Origin: Eublepharis macularius
Lineage: Eukaryota; Chordata; Lepidosauria; Squamata; Eublepharidae
Direction: 5' to 3'
Length of the DNA stretch: 64,000 nucleotides
Assembly (NCBI RefSeq): GCF_028583425.1
Contig: NC_072797.1
Span: 20,866,001 to 20,930,000 of the forward strand
How positions within the stretch are numbered: position 1 is the stretch's first letter; each line of letters starts with the position of its first letter. The position numbers and the translations under genes are program-made. This document shows, in pieces, positions 1 to 11,656 of the stretch. The notes under the pieces were generated by a model. That model was not told the origin of the DNA. It did no database searches and saw only the letters and a program-made list of their open reading frames with translations.

Positions 1-1428
1 ATGCTGGTGCTTTGTGCACCACCCACATGCTCTTCTCCAGCAGCGCTAGGCAGCATATGCAGCTGGGAGCAGAGGTGACAAAGCATCACAAGCAGGCAGT
101 GGAAGGGTTATGAATGCAAGCATCAGAGGAGATGCATGACTAGGGTGCCAGCAGCAGCAGGCCCCACCAGAAGATACAGTCTCGACAGCTGCCCCACCTT
201 GCCATGTGCTGGCAGCTGCAGTCCTGCCCCTTCCCCAAGACAATATAATGTTATGCATGCAAGAGAGGTTGCCCCTTTCCACAGCCACAACATACAGGAT
301 AGGATTCCCAGTTCAATTAACTCTGCAAGCATCCGTGGCACATGCAACTAGGGCTATGTAAGACCCAGCCAAGGAACCTCTCTATCCAGAAGCATAAGAT
401 GGAGCTAGGACACTCTGTCCTGGTAGAACACATCACTGGGAACTTGATGATGTGTACCCTGGGGAAAGGACACTTTGTGCACACGGCGAACAGCTAAGGC
501 TCCCAACTGAGAACCAGGCCACATAGGAATCAGGAAATCCATGGCTATTTTCTCATGCAACTCTTTTGTTTCCTGAAATGCAGCATCGGGGGGATGCAAA
601 TTTTATAACAGCAGCGGGAGAGAGTTTGTGGAACCTGTTTTTTGCTATCAGACAAATTGCCCCCCACTCCATATCTGTTTTTCTACCAGCAGAAGACAAT
701 ATTAAGGGGGGGGGGGTATTGTATGCACGTAAAATATAGCCAAGGTTCCAAAGTAAGTGGGAATGTCACAAACATTTATCTGAAGCCTTACAAATGCTTG
801 ATTGTTGGAGTCCAGTCCCAAATACCTACTGCAAATTCCAACTCCACTGCTACAAAGGGGGCTTCAGAGATGCCACACAGTTACACCCAGGGTAGGACTC
901 TGTATACTTGGTATCTTCATGGCATGCAGAGAGCTCAAACTCCTATGACCATCACATGCCTCCCTTTCCTCCATGTAACATGGGGGAACTGGCTAAACAA
1001 TCTTCCTTAAGGCACAAGTGTCTTCCACACAGGTTAGATGCATAACCTGTTGGTCCCAATCCTCCAAAGACAGGTGAGCCTCCACTATGCACTGATGAAG
1101 GCAATGCAGAGTGTGGGCCCCTTCGCTGGTAAATAGCAAGCACTCCATTCCCCCCCCCCTTTTCCAAATGCTTGAAACTGATTTCAGAGGCTATACGTAT
1201 GGAAGAGAACCAACAATCTCCGGAGACAGAATCCCAGTCCAAGTCCCTATATGGGCTGGGTGATTATTAGCTTCCCCAGAAGTTATAGTTCTCCTGGGGG
1301 CCCAATTGCTAGGAGAGTGGCCTGGGGCATGCACAATGATAGCTGCTTTTCACAAGCACAAAGTCACTAAGCATCCAGTCACAAGTGTTGTCTGTTCCAC
1401 CTGCTATTGCTTTCCTTGTCACGCTCCC
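1..1428. other. Intergenic, nothing recognised
   Basis: I see no exon, no known repeat and no long open frame with protein character here. The short frames are what chance would give. Runs of G or C occur at about 708-717 and 1150-1159. Confidence 0.5.
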
Positions 1429-1431
1429 TAA

Positions 1432-1633
1432 GAACCAAGCTACAAGTGACGCCTGACACAGGTTGGAAACTTGTCAGCTTCCCTCAAGTTTTGATGGGAA
1501 ATGTAGGCATCCTGGTCTTGCAGCTGTAATGGAGAGCCAAGCTGTAAAACCAGGACGCCTACATTTCCCATCAAAACTTGCGGTAAGCTGACAAGTGTCC
1601 AACCTGTGTAAGGCGTCACTTGTAGCTTGGCTC
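1432..1633. mobile_element. Palindromic MITE, 3-bp TAA target duplication
   Basis: The ends are inverted copies of each other: AACCAAGCTACAAGTGACGC on the left and its complement on the right. The arms extend through a shared segment beginning TTTTGATGGGAAATG. TAA flanks both ends (1429-1431 and 1634-1636), which fits a PIF/Harbinger-type nonautonomous element. A related copy lies at 47214-47446. It has no coding capacity. Confidence 0.7.
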
Positions 1634-2813
1634 TAAGTCTTTATCATTTTTCTACAGGCAACTAGAGATGTAACAATGCCCCTCATCCCTGCGTTGTGCA
1701 GACCTGTATAGCAGAAGCCGGCCCAGCTGTGCTTCAGTGAGGTTTCCACCCTTATCCTCAATTAGCTTCTCGCCTTTTCCCATATACACAGCCAGGAATG
1801 TAAAAGTTCTAGCAGTATCTAGCTGGGGAGACGCAATGAAGCAGGCCGCTGCACCTGTTACCCTGCTGAGGAGTGCGGCAAGAACAGACAGTGTAGCCAC
1901 TCCATTTCTCTGTGATGTTTACAGACCTCTCGCCCCGTGCAACATTCAAGAGAGATGCATCCTTCAGGTTCTGGGTTCCTAGCCCACAAATTCCCACTCC
2001 TTTCACAAAAAATTAAAATTCCACGTCCACTCAGTTCACCCTCGTGTCACCAATAAGATGCTGTAACGTTTGTGGTCCCACCCATCTGTCACCTTAACAA
2101 CACAGTAGCTGGGTGTAGAATTACATTTTCCTAGCAATGCAGCAGTGCTGGGAAAATGTAATAAACTTGTGACAGGGGCACTTTCTGGAGGGAAAGGGAG
2201 CCAAATGAGTAACAACAACTGTACATTTCTTAATTAAAAAACTGCTAACATCTGGAAAGGCTAGATGGTTTAGAAAGCGCTGCAAGATTTCTGTGTTTTA
2301 GAGGGTTGTGGGGGAGCTTTGTTTCAGCTTTTTTAAATTAAAAACTATGAGTGATTAGCAGGTGACTGAGGTGGCTTCTTGCTAAGCAGTCCCTTTAGAG
2401 GAAGTGAAACTGTAGTCCAATGAGACAGAAGGGAGGAAAAGCGGGAAGTTTTGTGGCTGCTTATCTGATAACAAGACCAACAGAAGACAAAAAAGAAAAA
2501 CACTTCCGCAAATGTGAACACAGCCTGTAAAATCAAGACGTCATGAGTTCAGGGTTCAGGCTTTAGCTTTGGTTTAGGAAGCGCTGTTCAAGGTGCCCTT
2601 CATTACTTGTGTTCTGAAAAGGAGTTAAGGAAGTGGTTTGAAAATGGTTGGATTGGCCAGTCAGGTGTAAAGAGCCAAATGTTCCAGGGACTGGAGTTAG
2701 GAGGGATTGATGTAGATTGGGGTCACAGTATTGGGACTATTTCCCTGAATTAAGCTGCCTCTCTTAGGGGTTCTTTAAGATTGCGGAAATGGTGCAGGGG
2801 GAGTAGAGTTGCC

Positions 2814-3000
2814 GACTTTGGGTTGGGAAATTCCTGGAGATTTGAAGGCGGAGCCTAGGGAGGGCAAGGTTTGGGGACGGGAGGAGCTTCAGCGAGGTAT
2901 AACGCCAAAGCAGCCATTTTCTCCAGGGAAACTGATCTCTTTCATTTAGAGATCAGTTGTAATTCCAGGAGATCTCCAGGCCCCAGCTGAGGCTCAAGCC
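2814..3000 (+). mobile_element. GTTGCC-type hAT MITE, old copy
   Basis: The sequence follows a repeat that recurs in the window at 28517-28714 and 43498-43725. It has a GTTGCC start, AAATTCCTGGAGAT near the left end, a block resembling AGCAGCCATTTTCTCCAG, and GATCTCCAGGC near the right end. The right terminus is decayed. The better copy at 43498 shows the hAT hallmark of 8-bp duplications. Confidence 0.65.
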
Positions 3001-3273
3001 AATTTTTCCCACGTGCCACAGGACACAGGAGCAATCAAAATTCGGCCCTTGTGCATCTGGGAAATACAAATTTCTCATTTCATGTCTGAAATAAAGCCCT
3101 TCAGATGGCCACGGACAACCTTGAGCACTTGGTAACGTGTGAATTGGCAGGTCTAGTTGATCGTATTGAATTACACTGTGTAATCTGCTGTGAGTCTCAG
3201 TGAAGAAAGGTAAACCATTGTATTGTGGAGATAATAATAGCACTGACTTTGTTCACCACTCTGAGTGCCGCAC

Positions 3274-3487
3274 TAACAACAACTTAATGCCCACTCAGAG
3301 CAGTTTACAAATTATGTTATTATTATCCCCACAACAATCATCCTGTTTGGTGGGTGGGACTGAGAGAGCTCTGGGAGAGCTGAGGCTAACCCAAGGTCAC
3401 CCAGCTGGCTTCAAGCAGAGGAGTGGGGAATCAGACTCAGATCTCCAGAGTCCTGCTGTTTTTAACCACTACACCAAACTGGCTCTC
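3274..3487 (-). repeat. tRNA-derived SINE (family A)
   Basis: Read on the - strand this begins with GCCAGTTTGGTGTAGTGG, an A-box-like tRNA head, and continues through GACCTTGGGTTAG-like text to a tail resembling CTCTGAGTGGGCATTAAGTT. The same SINE occurs at 19518, 19955, 39580, 42640 and 43798. The promoter boxes and the tRNA-like 5' end support a polymerase III-transcribed retroposon mobilised by a LINE. Confidence 0.8.
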
Positions 3488-3829
3488 AGTCTAGAAGAGT
3501 GGTATATAAGTGCAATTGTTGTTGCTGAAGAACATAAATAAATAGGTGAGGCTTCTCATATTAGTGTCTTATTCCCTCACGGCCACAAAGATGCCTGCCA
3601 TGTCATTCATATCACATCAAGACTTGAGCCAGTGTTTAAAGAGTTCTGTTAGGACCAGAGAGGACTGTGTTTTGAGTGACCTGAGGCCAGTCACTCTTTC
3701 TTACCCTCAGCTACCTCACAGCATTGCTGTGAGGAAAAATGGCAGGGGAGGCACTAACTTGGATCTCCCATTCCAAGGCTTTGCCCTTTGCCGCCACTCA
3801 CTTGGCCAGCAGGGAGAAAAGGCCCGGAG

Positions 3830-4083
3830 AATGAACTTCCAGGCCAGTACACAGCAGGAGCACTCCCACTGAGCGCAATGACATCACTTCCAGAAGTGAT
3901 GTCATTGTGCTCGCCAGTGGGCATGCTCCCTCATTTCACAGGGGTCCAAACTGCTGCTCATTTCACAGGGGTCCATTTCACATGCTGCCAAACTGAAGCT
4001 TGGCAGCATGCCCACTTCTGGGTGCAATGACATCACTTCTGGAAGTGACATCATCACATCCCTTCCTGGAATGTGCACACATG

Positions 4084-4115
<32 letters not shown>

Positions 4116-4200
4116 GATGACCGCCACAATGTGCACGTGAGTGCCAGGTGCCTCCCCTTCTGCCAGGAGGGTAAGGGCACCTGGCAAACCTAGCACTAGC
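3830..4200. mobile_element. Palindromic element with internal ATGACATCAC hairpins
   Basis: The segment contains several self-complementary blocks, such as GACATCACTTCC followed by GGAAGTGATGTC. It ends in a TGCCAGGTGCC/GGCACCTGGCAAACC-like terminus. Elements with the same hairpin words lie at 45107-45561 and 46530-46888. The first of those has 8-bp target duplications, so this is probably a hAT-type nonautonomous element. Confidence 0.5.
4085..4114. repeat. (CA)15 microsatellite
   Basis: An uninterrupted CA dinucleotide run inside the palindromic element above. Confidence 0.95.
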
Positions 4201-4524
4201 ATAGGCCCACCTTGAGCTCGTAAGAAGAAGAACGGGATAAAAATGTCTCGACAGATAATGTCAAACATTTTTTAGTCCCTTACACACAAAGTTTTTGAAA
4301 CATAAGAAAAGTATATCAGAAGCTGCCTTGACTCCAAATTAGATTATTTTTGGCCAAACGACATGAGATTTTTTGGAATGAATTGCGCCCAGGTTCCTGA
4401 CTCATTTAAAAAAATCTCATGTAGTTTGGTCCTTAGAACCACTCTATAACTGAACAGATGCTGCTGGACATTTATGACATCTTTTCAGAATATGTTGTAG
4501 AAGCATTTGGGGGTGGGCATTTGC

Positions 4525-4640
4525 TATACATACATATGTGCTATCAAGTCGCAACCAACTTATGGTGCCCCCAGCAGGGGGTTTTCACCGTGAGTATGAA
4601 GCAGAGGTGATTTCCAGACAGTTGCTAACAGAGAGGAAGA
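4525..4640 (-). repeat. BovB/RTE-type tail fragment
   Basis: The words GTGCTATCAAGTCGCAACC and CTTATGGTGCCCCCAGC match, on the opposite strand, the 3' tail of RTE/BovB LINEs and of the SINEs that borrow that tail. A coding BovB fragment is present at 38925. This piece is too short to say whether it came from the LINE or from a SINE. Confidence 0.5.
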
Positions 4641-4644
4641 AAAC

Positions 4645-6290
4645 TAACTGAATATTTTCCTCTACAAAAATTAATGATAAAAGCATACCATGTCAAGGGA
4701 TATTAAAAACTTCAGTGACTCAGCCACACTCCCACCCCTTGCTGTTTTTCTTGAGGTGACCTTTGTTCATTTATGATCATGCTACAGCAGCCTGTTTTCC
4801 CATAACACGTTTAGTTTCCAGAAAACCACCATGAACAGTCTAGAATCCTGGTTAGTACAAGAGTATTGATCTAACAGGTTTGTGTATATTATGATCAGGA
4901 AATGATCGCGGTCAGCCCCATGTGGTGAATGAGGGTTGGCAAAGAAACAAATTCTGTGTATTGCGTATTTGCATGTTGTTTTGTCAGGTATCTGCTAAGG
5001 TTAAGTTTCAGCAAGATCTACGCACAATATGTACAGCTTTCACTGCTTTGTCTTTTAACTCTAACTAGGCCCAACCAGTTTCTCTTTCCCCAGTTCATCT
5101 TCTTCCTGCTTCCTGTCCCTTGAGACTAAAGCAAAACAAAACTATGGATTCATGCAGGCAAACCCTCGTATTGGTGTGGTGTTAAATTTTCCTTTCCACT
5201 TTATAGCTCTCTCACACCATCTGTCTGCGCTCTGCATCTTTTGGTCAAAAGTTCTCCAGTGGATTTACAGGCAACGTTGAACCTAAAATCATGATACTGA
5301 TATTCATTTATTGCCTACTTTGGGGGTTGGAGTTAAACAAACTATGAAACAACGTATAAGCCAAAAATCCAAACTTGGCAATTGAAAACAGGCAAGTTAA
5401 CCATTCTCTTTCCCATGGAGAAGGAGGAGGAAAAACATGCTTGATTTCCTGGAAAAACTAGGAGGAAAAACATGCTTGATTCCTATTCTGACGTGAGGAG
5501 GGAATCCCAAGCCTTTGTCATCAAGTGTCAACGCACACACACGGGTTACAAACTTAAATGGTTTTTATTCAACTTCTTCATACATTCAAGGTATCTCTAC
5601 TCATAGTTCTTACTAAATAACAAAAGGAGAGAGTGCATCTTTCATGCATAAAGGCGCTTGGTGGAGCTTTGTAGACCCAGTGAATGTGGTGAAAAAAGAG
5701 AGATGACTTGAACAAAAGAGGAAATGGCCTTAACAAGTTTTGGCGGGCTTTGAATGCCCCAGGAACTGAACCTGTAAGGTACTACAACTCCCAAGATGCA
5801 CTTCTCTTAAAACTATAGGCATACATTCTAGTCTAGTACATATTGATTAATATATTCAGCTTGCTGCTGGAACAGTACAATTCCCAAGAAAGTAACTCTG
5901 GTAGGGCTTTGTGAGAACACTGCTTTTCACAATACTTTATGCTAAAAAGTCCCGCCCATAAATCATTATTACTGTTATATTTACAGTTATCTTCACGGAG
6001 ACTTGTTTTTACATATTACGGTAGCGTGTGTCTAAAATACATTTTTGTTTCTGGTTAGGAGAACACAAGGCCACTTCTGCAATAACTTTCTCTTTTTTCA
6101 TGTGTAACCTACAGGAAGCCAGTCTTTCCTCAGAGGACACTGGACAAAATCAGAAGTCAAATCCATGCTCAAAATCTTGGCGTTTTCTTATGTCTAAAAC
6201 ACACTTTTGTTTCTAGTATTCTATAATAAATCTCTCTCTTTCTCTCTCTCCTACAGGAAGCCCGTCTTCCCTCAAAGCAGAAGGTTGGTG
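4645..6290. other. Intergenic, no gene seen
   Basis: AT-rich sequence with no recognisable exon. A short direct duplication (GGAGGAAAAACATGCTTGAT, at about 5427 and 5461) and a CT-rich run at 6231-6252 are the only structured parts that I see. Confidence 0.5.
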
Positions 6291-6296
6291 TCGTGT

Positions 6297-7312
6297 CTGT
6301 GTACAGCCATGCCATTCATCAGATTGGAGGGAGGTGTCCAGTGGGGTGCTGCAGGGCTCAGTTTTGGGCCCAGTACTTTTCAATATTTTTATCAATGATC
6401 TGGATGAAGGATTGGAAGGGCTGCTCATTAAATTTGCTGATGATACCAAATTGGGAGGAGTAGCAAACACCCAAGAAGATAGAATTAAAATTCAACAAGA
6501 CCTGAATACTCTGGAGAAGTGGGCAGCTTTGAATGTAATTCAACAAAGACAAGTGCACAGTATTACATCTGGGCCACAAAAATGGGAAGCACAAATACTG
6601 GATGGGGGATACACTTCTGGGCAGTAGCATCTGTGAAAGGGATCTTGGGGTAAGAGTGGACTGTAAACTAAATATGAGCAGTCAGTGTGATGCGGTGGCA
6701 AAAAAGGCTAATTCAATCTTGGGTTGTATCAAAGGGGCCATAGCGTCGAAATCGCAGGAGGTCATAGCCCCTCTCTATACTGCCTTGGTCAGGCCACACT
6801 TGGAGTATTGCGTGCAGTTCTGGAGGCCTCACTTCAAAAAGGATGTGGACAAAATCGAGAGGGTGCAGAGGAGAGCGACAAGAATGATCAGGGGTCTGGA
6901 GACTGAGCCCTACGAGGAAAGGTTGAGGGCCTTGGGAATGTTTAGTTTGGAGAAGAGGAGACTGAGGGGGGACATGATTGCTCTCTTTAAATATTTGAAA
7001 GGCTGTCATTTGGAGGAGGGAAAGGAGCTGTTCCAGTTGGCAGCAGAGGGTAGGACCCGAAGCAATGGGCTTAAATTACATGCACAAAGGTACCGGCTGG
7101 ATATTAGGAAAAACTTTTTCACAGTCAGAGTAGTTCAAAAGTGGAATCAGCTGCCTAGGGAGGTGGTAAGCTCCCCTTCACTGACAATTTTCAAGAAGAG
7201 GCTGGATGAATACTTGTCAGAGATGATTTAGGCTGATCCTGCACTGGGCAGGGGGGTAGACTAGATGGTCTATATGGACCCTTCCAACTCTATGATTCTA
7301 TGACTGTTTGGT
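6297..7312 (+). mobile_element. CR1 LINE, 5'-truncated, with a reading-frame break
   Basis: This is the 3' part of a CR1 reverse-transcriptase gene. The first frame (6334-6627) encodes the catalytic region, with [18 protein letters not shown] and the FADDTKLGG motif. A second frame (6602-7231) continues with the CR1 C-terminal region, including LVRPHLEYCVQFW and VQRRATRMI. The two frames overlap, so the copy carries at least one frameshift. The 3' end is the TATGATTCTATGA repeat typical of CR1. It belongs to a different subfamily from the full-length copy at 11250, which ends in TTCTTATG repeats. Truncation at the 5' end is the usual fate of CR1 insertions. Confidence 0.9.
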
Positions 7313-7772
7313 TGTTATGTCACTGATGCCACAGTATATTGAATTTACAATGCTTTAATGCTAACCTGATGTATTCTCTCCTTAGCCATGTTCTTTCCAT
7401 ATTATAATTGTTACTTTTCCAGACCCAGGATGGCCCTCTCGTGTTATCTCACAGAACTATGCATCTCCTAGCTAGAGACGACCTTGGAGTCTCCAGATGC
7501 CAACATGTGCTACTTTGCCCAGACGCTGGGAACCTATTAATGTGTACTCACTAGTTAGCCATAACTATAAAGGTTCTCCAAAACCTTAACAGTTGCAGGA
7601 GCGCGGGAAAATCAAGTATAACATAGACTTTTTGTTTTGCCTTGTCACTTCTACCAAGCTCCGTGATGGAGTTCAGACCTGAACTGTAAAGATCCTAATA
7701 AAAGCCTTTCTACTGGAATCCATGTGTGTTCACTGGAGAGGGGCTGAGAGATCTACCTGGCAGGAAATGACA
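7313..7772 (+). mobile_element. Possible solo LTR (fossil)
   Basis: The segment begins TGTTATGTC and ends AAATGACA. It has a TATA-like box (ACTATAAAGG at about 7563) and an AATAAAAGCC poly(A) signal near the end, which is the layout of a retroviral-type LTR. No second LTR or internal region is adjacent and the flanking duplication is not clear. The family is unknown and the copy looks old. Confidence 0.35.
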
Positions 7773-7917
7773 GTTGGACTAAAACAGAAACTGAATCTGA
7801 ATGGGAACTGTACCCCAAACCTGTTTTCTTGCAACTGAACTATTAAACTGGTTCAAAATAAACATTTCATTTCCTCTGTTCCTCAGGAAAACTTTCAGGA
7901 AGGATATTTAAAACTGT

Positions 7918-8690
7918 GACATGAAAACAGGCAAAAGCCAGTGGTGGAAATGAAGAAGAGCGTTTTAGTATCCAAGTAAAAAATTCCCTGAGTGTTTCAC
8001 TATAAAGCTTCTTCAGGGGGAACTGTAGCAGACAGCCTGTGCGGTGTAGTGTCTAGAGTAATGGGCTAGGATCTGGGCAACCCAGGGTCACTTTGGGCCA
8101 GTCACACTCTTAGACTAACTGACTTCACAGGACTGTTGAGGGGGAAAAAATGGACGAAAAGAGAATGATGGTAGCTGTTTGGTCCCCACTGGGGAGAAAG
8201 ACAGGTTATAATAAATGAAGTAAAATAAACAGAAAACATCAACATAAGAATTGAGTTCCTATAATATTTTCAAAAGTTAATATTAAATTATCCATACGTA
8301 CAGTAAATAAAGATGTAAACGTTTTTTAAAAGTCTTGAAACATGCCAGAACTTGCCTGATCCAGGGCTGTTTATCTCTTCTGCTTTTTCATTCTCCCTTC
8401 TGTGTACAATCATAAGAATGGAATAAGCTCCATTTTAATTAAGCGCTCTTTAAATGGTTACATTTTAACCTTTATTAACTATACATTTGATTTTTTAGCA
8501 TAATTTTATATGGATAATTTAATAATAACTTCTTATAATATTATGGGAACTCAATACTTGTATTGATATGATGTTATAGATCCCCCTGAAGAAGCTTTAT
8601 AGTGAAACATAGGGATTTTTTTTTACTTGGATAATAAAATACTCTTCTTCTCTTGCACGCTGGCTGTTGCCTGTTTTCATTTTTTCTGTG
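7918..8690. mobile_element. Large inverted-repeat element interrupted by a SINE
   Basis: The left arm (7923-8028), containing CACTATAAAGCTTCTTCAGG, is repeated inverted at 8576-8683. An inner pair with CCTATAATATTTTC matches inverted between about 8260-8310 and 8495-8560. The space between the left arms is filled by a SINE at 8034-8230. The arm motif (a CTGAAGAAGC-type word followed by GTGAAAC) resembles the palindromic retroposon units seen elsewhere in this window. No open frame is kept. Confidence 0.55.
8034..8230 (+). repeat. tRNA-derived SINE (family B)
   Basis: It starts CTGTGCGGTGTAGTGTCTAG, has a B-box-like region and GGCCAGTCACACTC, and ends in GAGAAAGACAGGTTATAATAAATGA. Related copies lie at 20568-20790 and 60870-61040. 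It sits inside the inverted-repeat element at 7918-8690, so it inserted after that element. Confidence 0.7.
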
Positions 8691-8739
8691 ATTTGTGTGG
8701 TCCTCTTATTTATTTCTCACTGAAACTGACATTCTCTAC

Positions 8740-9605
8740 ATGAGATGCCTGAGCACATGTTCATCAAGTGTCGGGAGACGCAATGTTAGCCAGGGAGCAT
8801 AGTTTTGAAAGATAGAGCCAGTGGAGATCGCTCTGGAGGGGACACTTTCTCTCACAGCCCTCTGCCACCTCTAGCATGCTGAACTGTCTCCCCTTCCAGA
8901 GCGTTTTTCCTGCCACCTTCACTGCTTAAAACTGTGTTTTTTTTAAAAAAAAAATTATTAGATGGGTTTACAAACACACATAGAAGTCATTATCATTATT
9001 CACCCCATTACATTTTCCCCATCCTTCCCCCCCCCCTTTTCTGGTGACTCCCAGCAGTTTTCCATACCCAACTTAATCTAAAAAGTATATCATATAAGTT
9101 CTTAAAGTCTATAATAATAATATAATAATGTAATATATATCTATATTATACCTATCAAATCTCTTTAATTATCTTAACAATCTACACTAACTATATTGCT
9201 TATCTTAATTAAAAATATAAAAATTATTTAAGTAATAATAGGTACATATACTAACTAAAAGAAAAAAAACTACATATATATATGTAACATACTATTCCTT
9301 ACTTACCACTTAACTATATTATCTATATTTCACCTATACTCCCTATAACCTTATTATTCATAATTATACTCCCCTGTAAATATACTATACTAATCACTGC
9401 TTAAAACTTTGAATTAACTGAGCCTTGGCAGGGCAAAGGCTCCGGAAGGGAAGACAGTCCAGCACGCCAGAGGTGGCAGAGGGCTGTGAGAGAATCCATC
9501 CTGTACAGAGCAATCTCCACCAGCTCTCTTTTAAAACTCTGCTTCCCAGCTAACATTACATCTCCCAACACGTGAAGAACACGTGTCAGAAGTCTTGTGT
9601 AGAGA
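8740..9605. mobile_element. Palindromic MITE split by an AT-rich insertion
   Basis: The left arm (8740-8933) and the right arm (9409-9605) are inverted copies sharing CACAGCCCTCTGCCACCTCT and its complement. The ends resemble GAGTCTCTCTACACAAGA, also present at 37705-37885. The element was cut in two by the insertion described in the next entry. Confidence 0.7.
8934..9393 (-). mobile_element. AT-rich retroposon with 15-bp target duplication
   Basis: TCACTGCTTAAAACT occurs at 8919-8933 and again at 9394-9408, exactly bounding this 460-bp, very AT-rich segment. The left edge is a run of T followed by A, as expected for a retroposon inserted in - orientation with its poly(A) tail at the left. 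A 15-bp duplication is typical of L1-type target-primed insertion. The inserted sequence itself is not recognised. Confidence 0.65.
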
Positions 9606-9789
9606 GACTCTGAGACTCCATGTTCAGGGGCAGCATAGCTATGAGTAAGAAATGCTGTGAGGACCAATCACAGGGAGTGGCTAGTCCTCATTCCCTGCTT
9701 GTCAGCTGCCAAAGATTTCTAGCTAGCCCATGTTGGAAACAAGAGACTGGGCTAGATGATCCTTCTTGTGATCTTGTGTCTTATATTCT

Positions 9790-9939
9790 GGCTGCTTCCA
9801 CACACATTGGATAATGCACTTTCAATGCTCTTTAGTGATCATTTGGAACTGGATTTTAGCGTGTCAAACAAAAGATCCACTTCCAAAGGATCGCTAAAGT
9901 GCACTGAAAGTGCATTATCCAACGTGTGTGGAAACGGCC
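9790..9939. mobile_element. Palindromic MITE, GGCTGCTTCCACAC ends
   Basis: The ends are inverted (GGCTGCTTCCACACAC on the left, GTGTGTGGAAACGGCC on the right) and share ATTGGATAATGCACTTTC with its complement. TCT flanks both sides (9787-9789 and 9940-9942). A relative lies at 50335-50486. Two other elements here have similar outermost bases and also show 3-bp duplications (16142-16337 and 33425-33606). Confidence 0.7.
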
Positions 9940-9942
9940 TCT

Positions 9943-11245
9943 GTCACGTCATAGAACACCCCCTGCCCTCAGCATCTGCTGGCCATCTCCCTCTGTGACC
10001 ACTCACAGACAATCATAGGGCCCAGTCCACCAGTCCAGCAAATGACCCTTTGAGCATCAATCTCAGGTATTTTGGGTAGTTCCAAAGAAACATCTGCCTC
10101 ACTGGGAGAAGGGGGGGGGGAACCCAAACACAGTGTCTAGTTGTGTAACTTATGCTTACACATTTACAAACTCTGAGCATTCATGAACATATCTGGTCAT
10201 ATTAGCAGCCTTCCAAAAAAAAAAAGGCAGAGCCACACGAACTAGTTATTGTAACTTGCCTTTTATAAGCTGTTGGCTCATGATGACTGCTTTGGCAGTT
10301 TTCCTGGGCACTTCCACAGAACCAGAGAAACTTGTTTCTGTGACAGACAGTGGTAGGGAAGCGAATGGCAACAGTCATTACGAGATGCTGGAGAAACTTA
10401 ATTAACCACAAATATGCTTTATACTTTGTACATAAGAATACGCATAATCACCTCTTGTGAGGTGTTCCATGACATCATTCATATTTTTTAAAGTGAAATG
10501 TTAAGACTTTTCATTGTCTCACAAACTATGCTCCTTTTAAAGAAAACATCCTCACATCATTGCCCCCCCCATTGTTCTGCAGTCATTCACTTCCATGGTT
10601 TCCCTTGCTTTGCTCCATTCTTTCCAAAAACTGTTTTAGTACAACCTTTCTGGACTGATAGTCGTCAAAGCAGGTTTGCCTACTGTGTGGACAGAAAGTT
10701 GCAGACTTTGGAACCTTCCCATTCACACTGGAACCACTTCTCCTTGTGCTTGCTCTCCCCCGCCCCTAGTAGGCTTTTTGCCAGCTTAAAAAAATCAGTA
10801 GTGGCTATATCTCTATAGCGCCATCACACTGTAGTGCTATAGCTTAGCTGCCACTGTTTTGTTTCTAAGTTGACAAAAAGCCCTCCAGCAGCACAGGGAT
10901 TGTTGAAAAGGCAGACATGAGAGGAAATGGAGGGGAAACATGGAGAATAACCAACATGGATGCTCCTTTGCTGGTGTGAGTACATTTGCATTCACAGCAG
11001 CAATGAGTTCATTGTGGGAACGCAATGTGGAAGTGAGTGACTCAGTTTTATTATTACAACATATGGTTCACACGTTCACGGTCATCATTTGATGTACAGC
11101 ATTAAGTACCAAATTTGGTATGTGTGATCCCAGATCTAACAGCCCAGGCAAAAGTTTCATGCCATCTCACTTCACCCCAGAGACAAGAACTCAATCAATA
11201 CAGAGTCACCTGGGCTCAGAGTCACCTGGGCTCAGGAGCACATGG
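9943..11245. other. Intergenic, no gene seen
   Basis: No exon or well-known repeat recognised. A 16-bp tandem duplication (AGTCACCTGGGCTCAG twice, about 11204-11235) lies just before the CR1 element. Confidence 0.5.
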
Positions 11246-11656
11246 TCTGCAGCTGCTAGAGGAGGTAAGGGCTTTTTGCCTTTCTTGGCTGTGGTGGGTT
11301 AAGCTGAGAAGCTAAGGGTGGTCCTCTCTAGCTTTGGGGCTTTTTGTGTGTAGTTTTGTGTTGATTTGAGTGTAGTTTTGAGGCTGAGTGTGTTTGGGCT
11401 TGATTGTGTTTGAGGGTGAGTGTGTTTGTAAGGCTGCTGGGGGTTGCTGGAGTACAAGCCACATACCCCCTTTGTGCTCACCTCCTGTGCTTAGCAGGAA
11501 GTGACCTTTTGCATTGAAAAGGCAACTGCTGGGCAGGGGCGCGAGCCTTTGGCGCGAGCCGAAGGGCGAGAGCTAAAGGGCTCTTGGCCTGTGGCTCTTA
11601 GCCGGGGGATCATAGCCGTTTTCTTCCTCTTAGTGTGTTATTCCTAAAACAGAATA

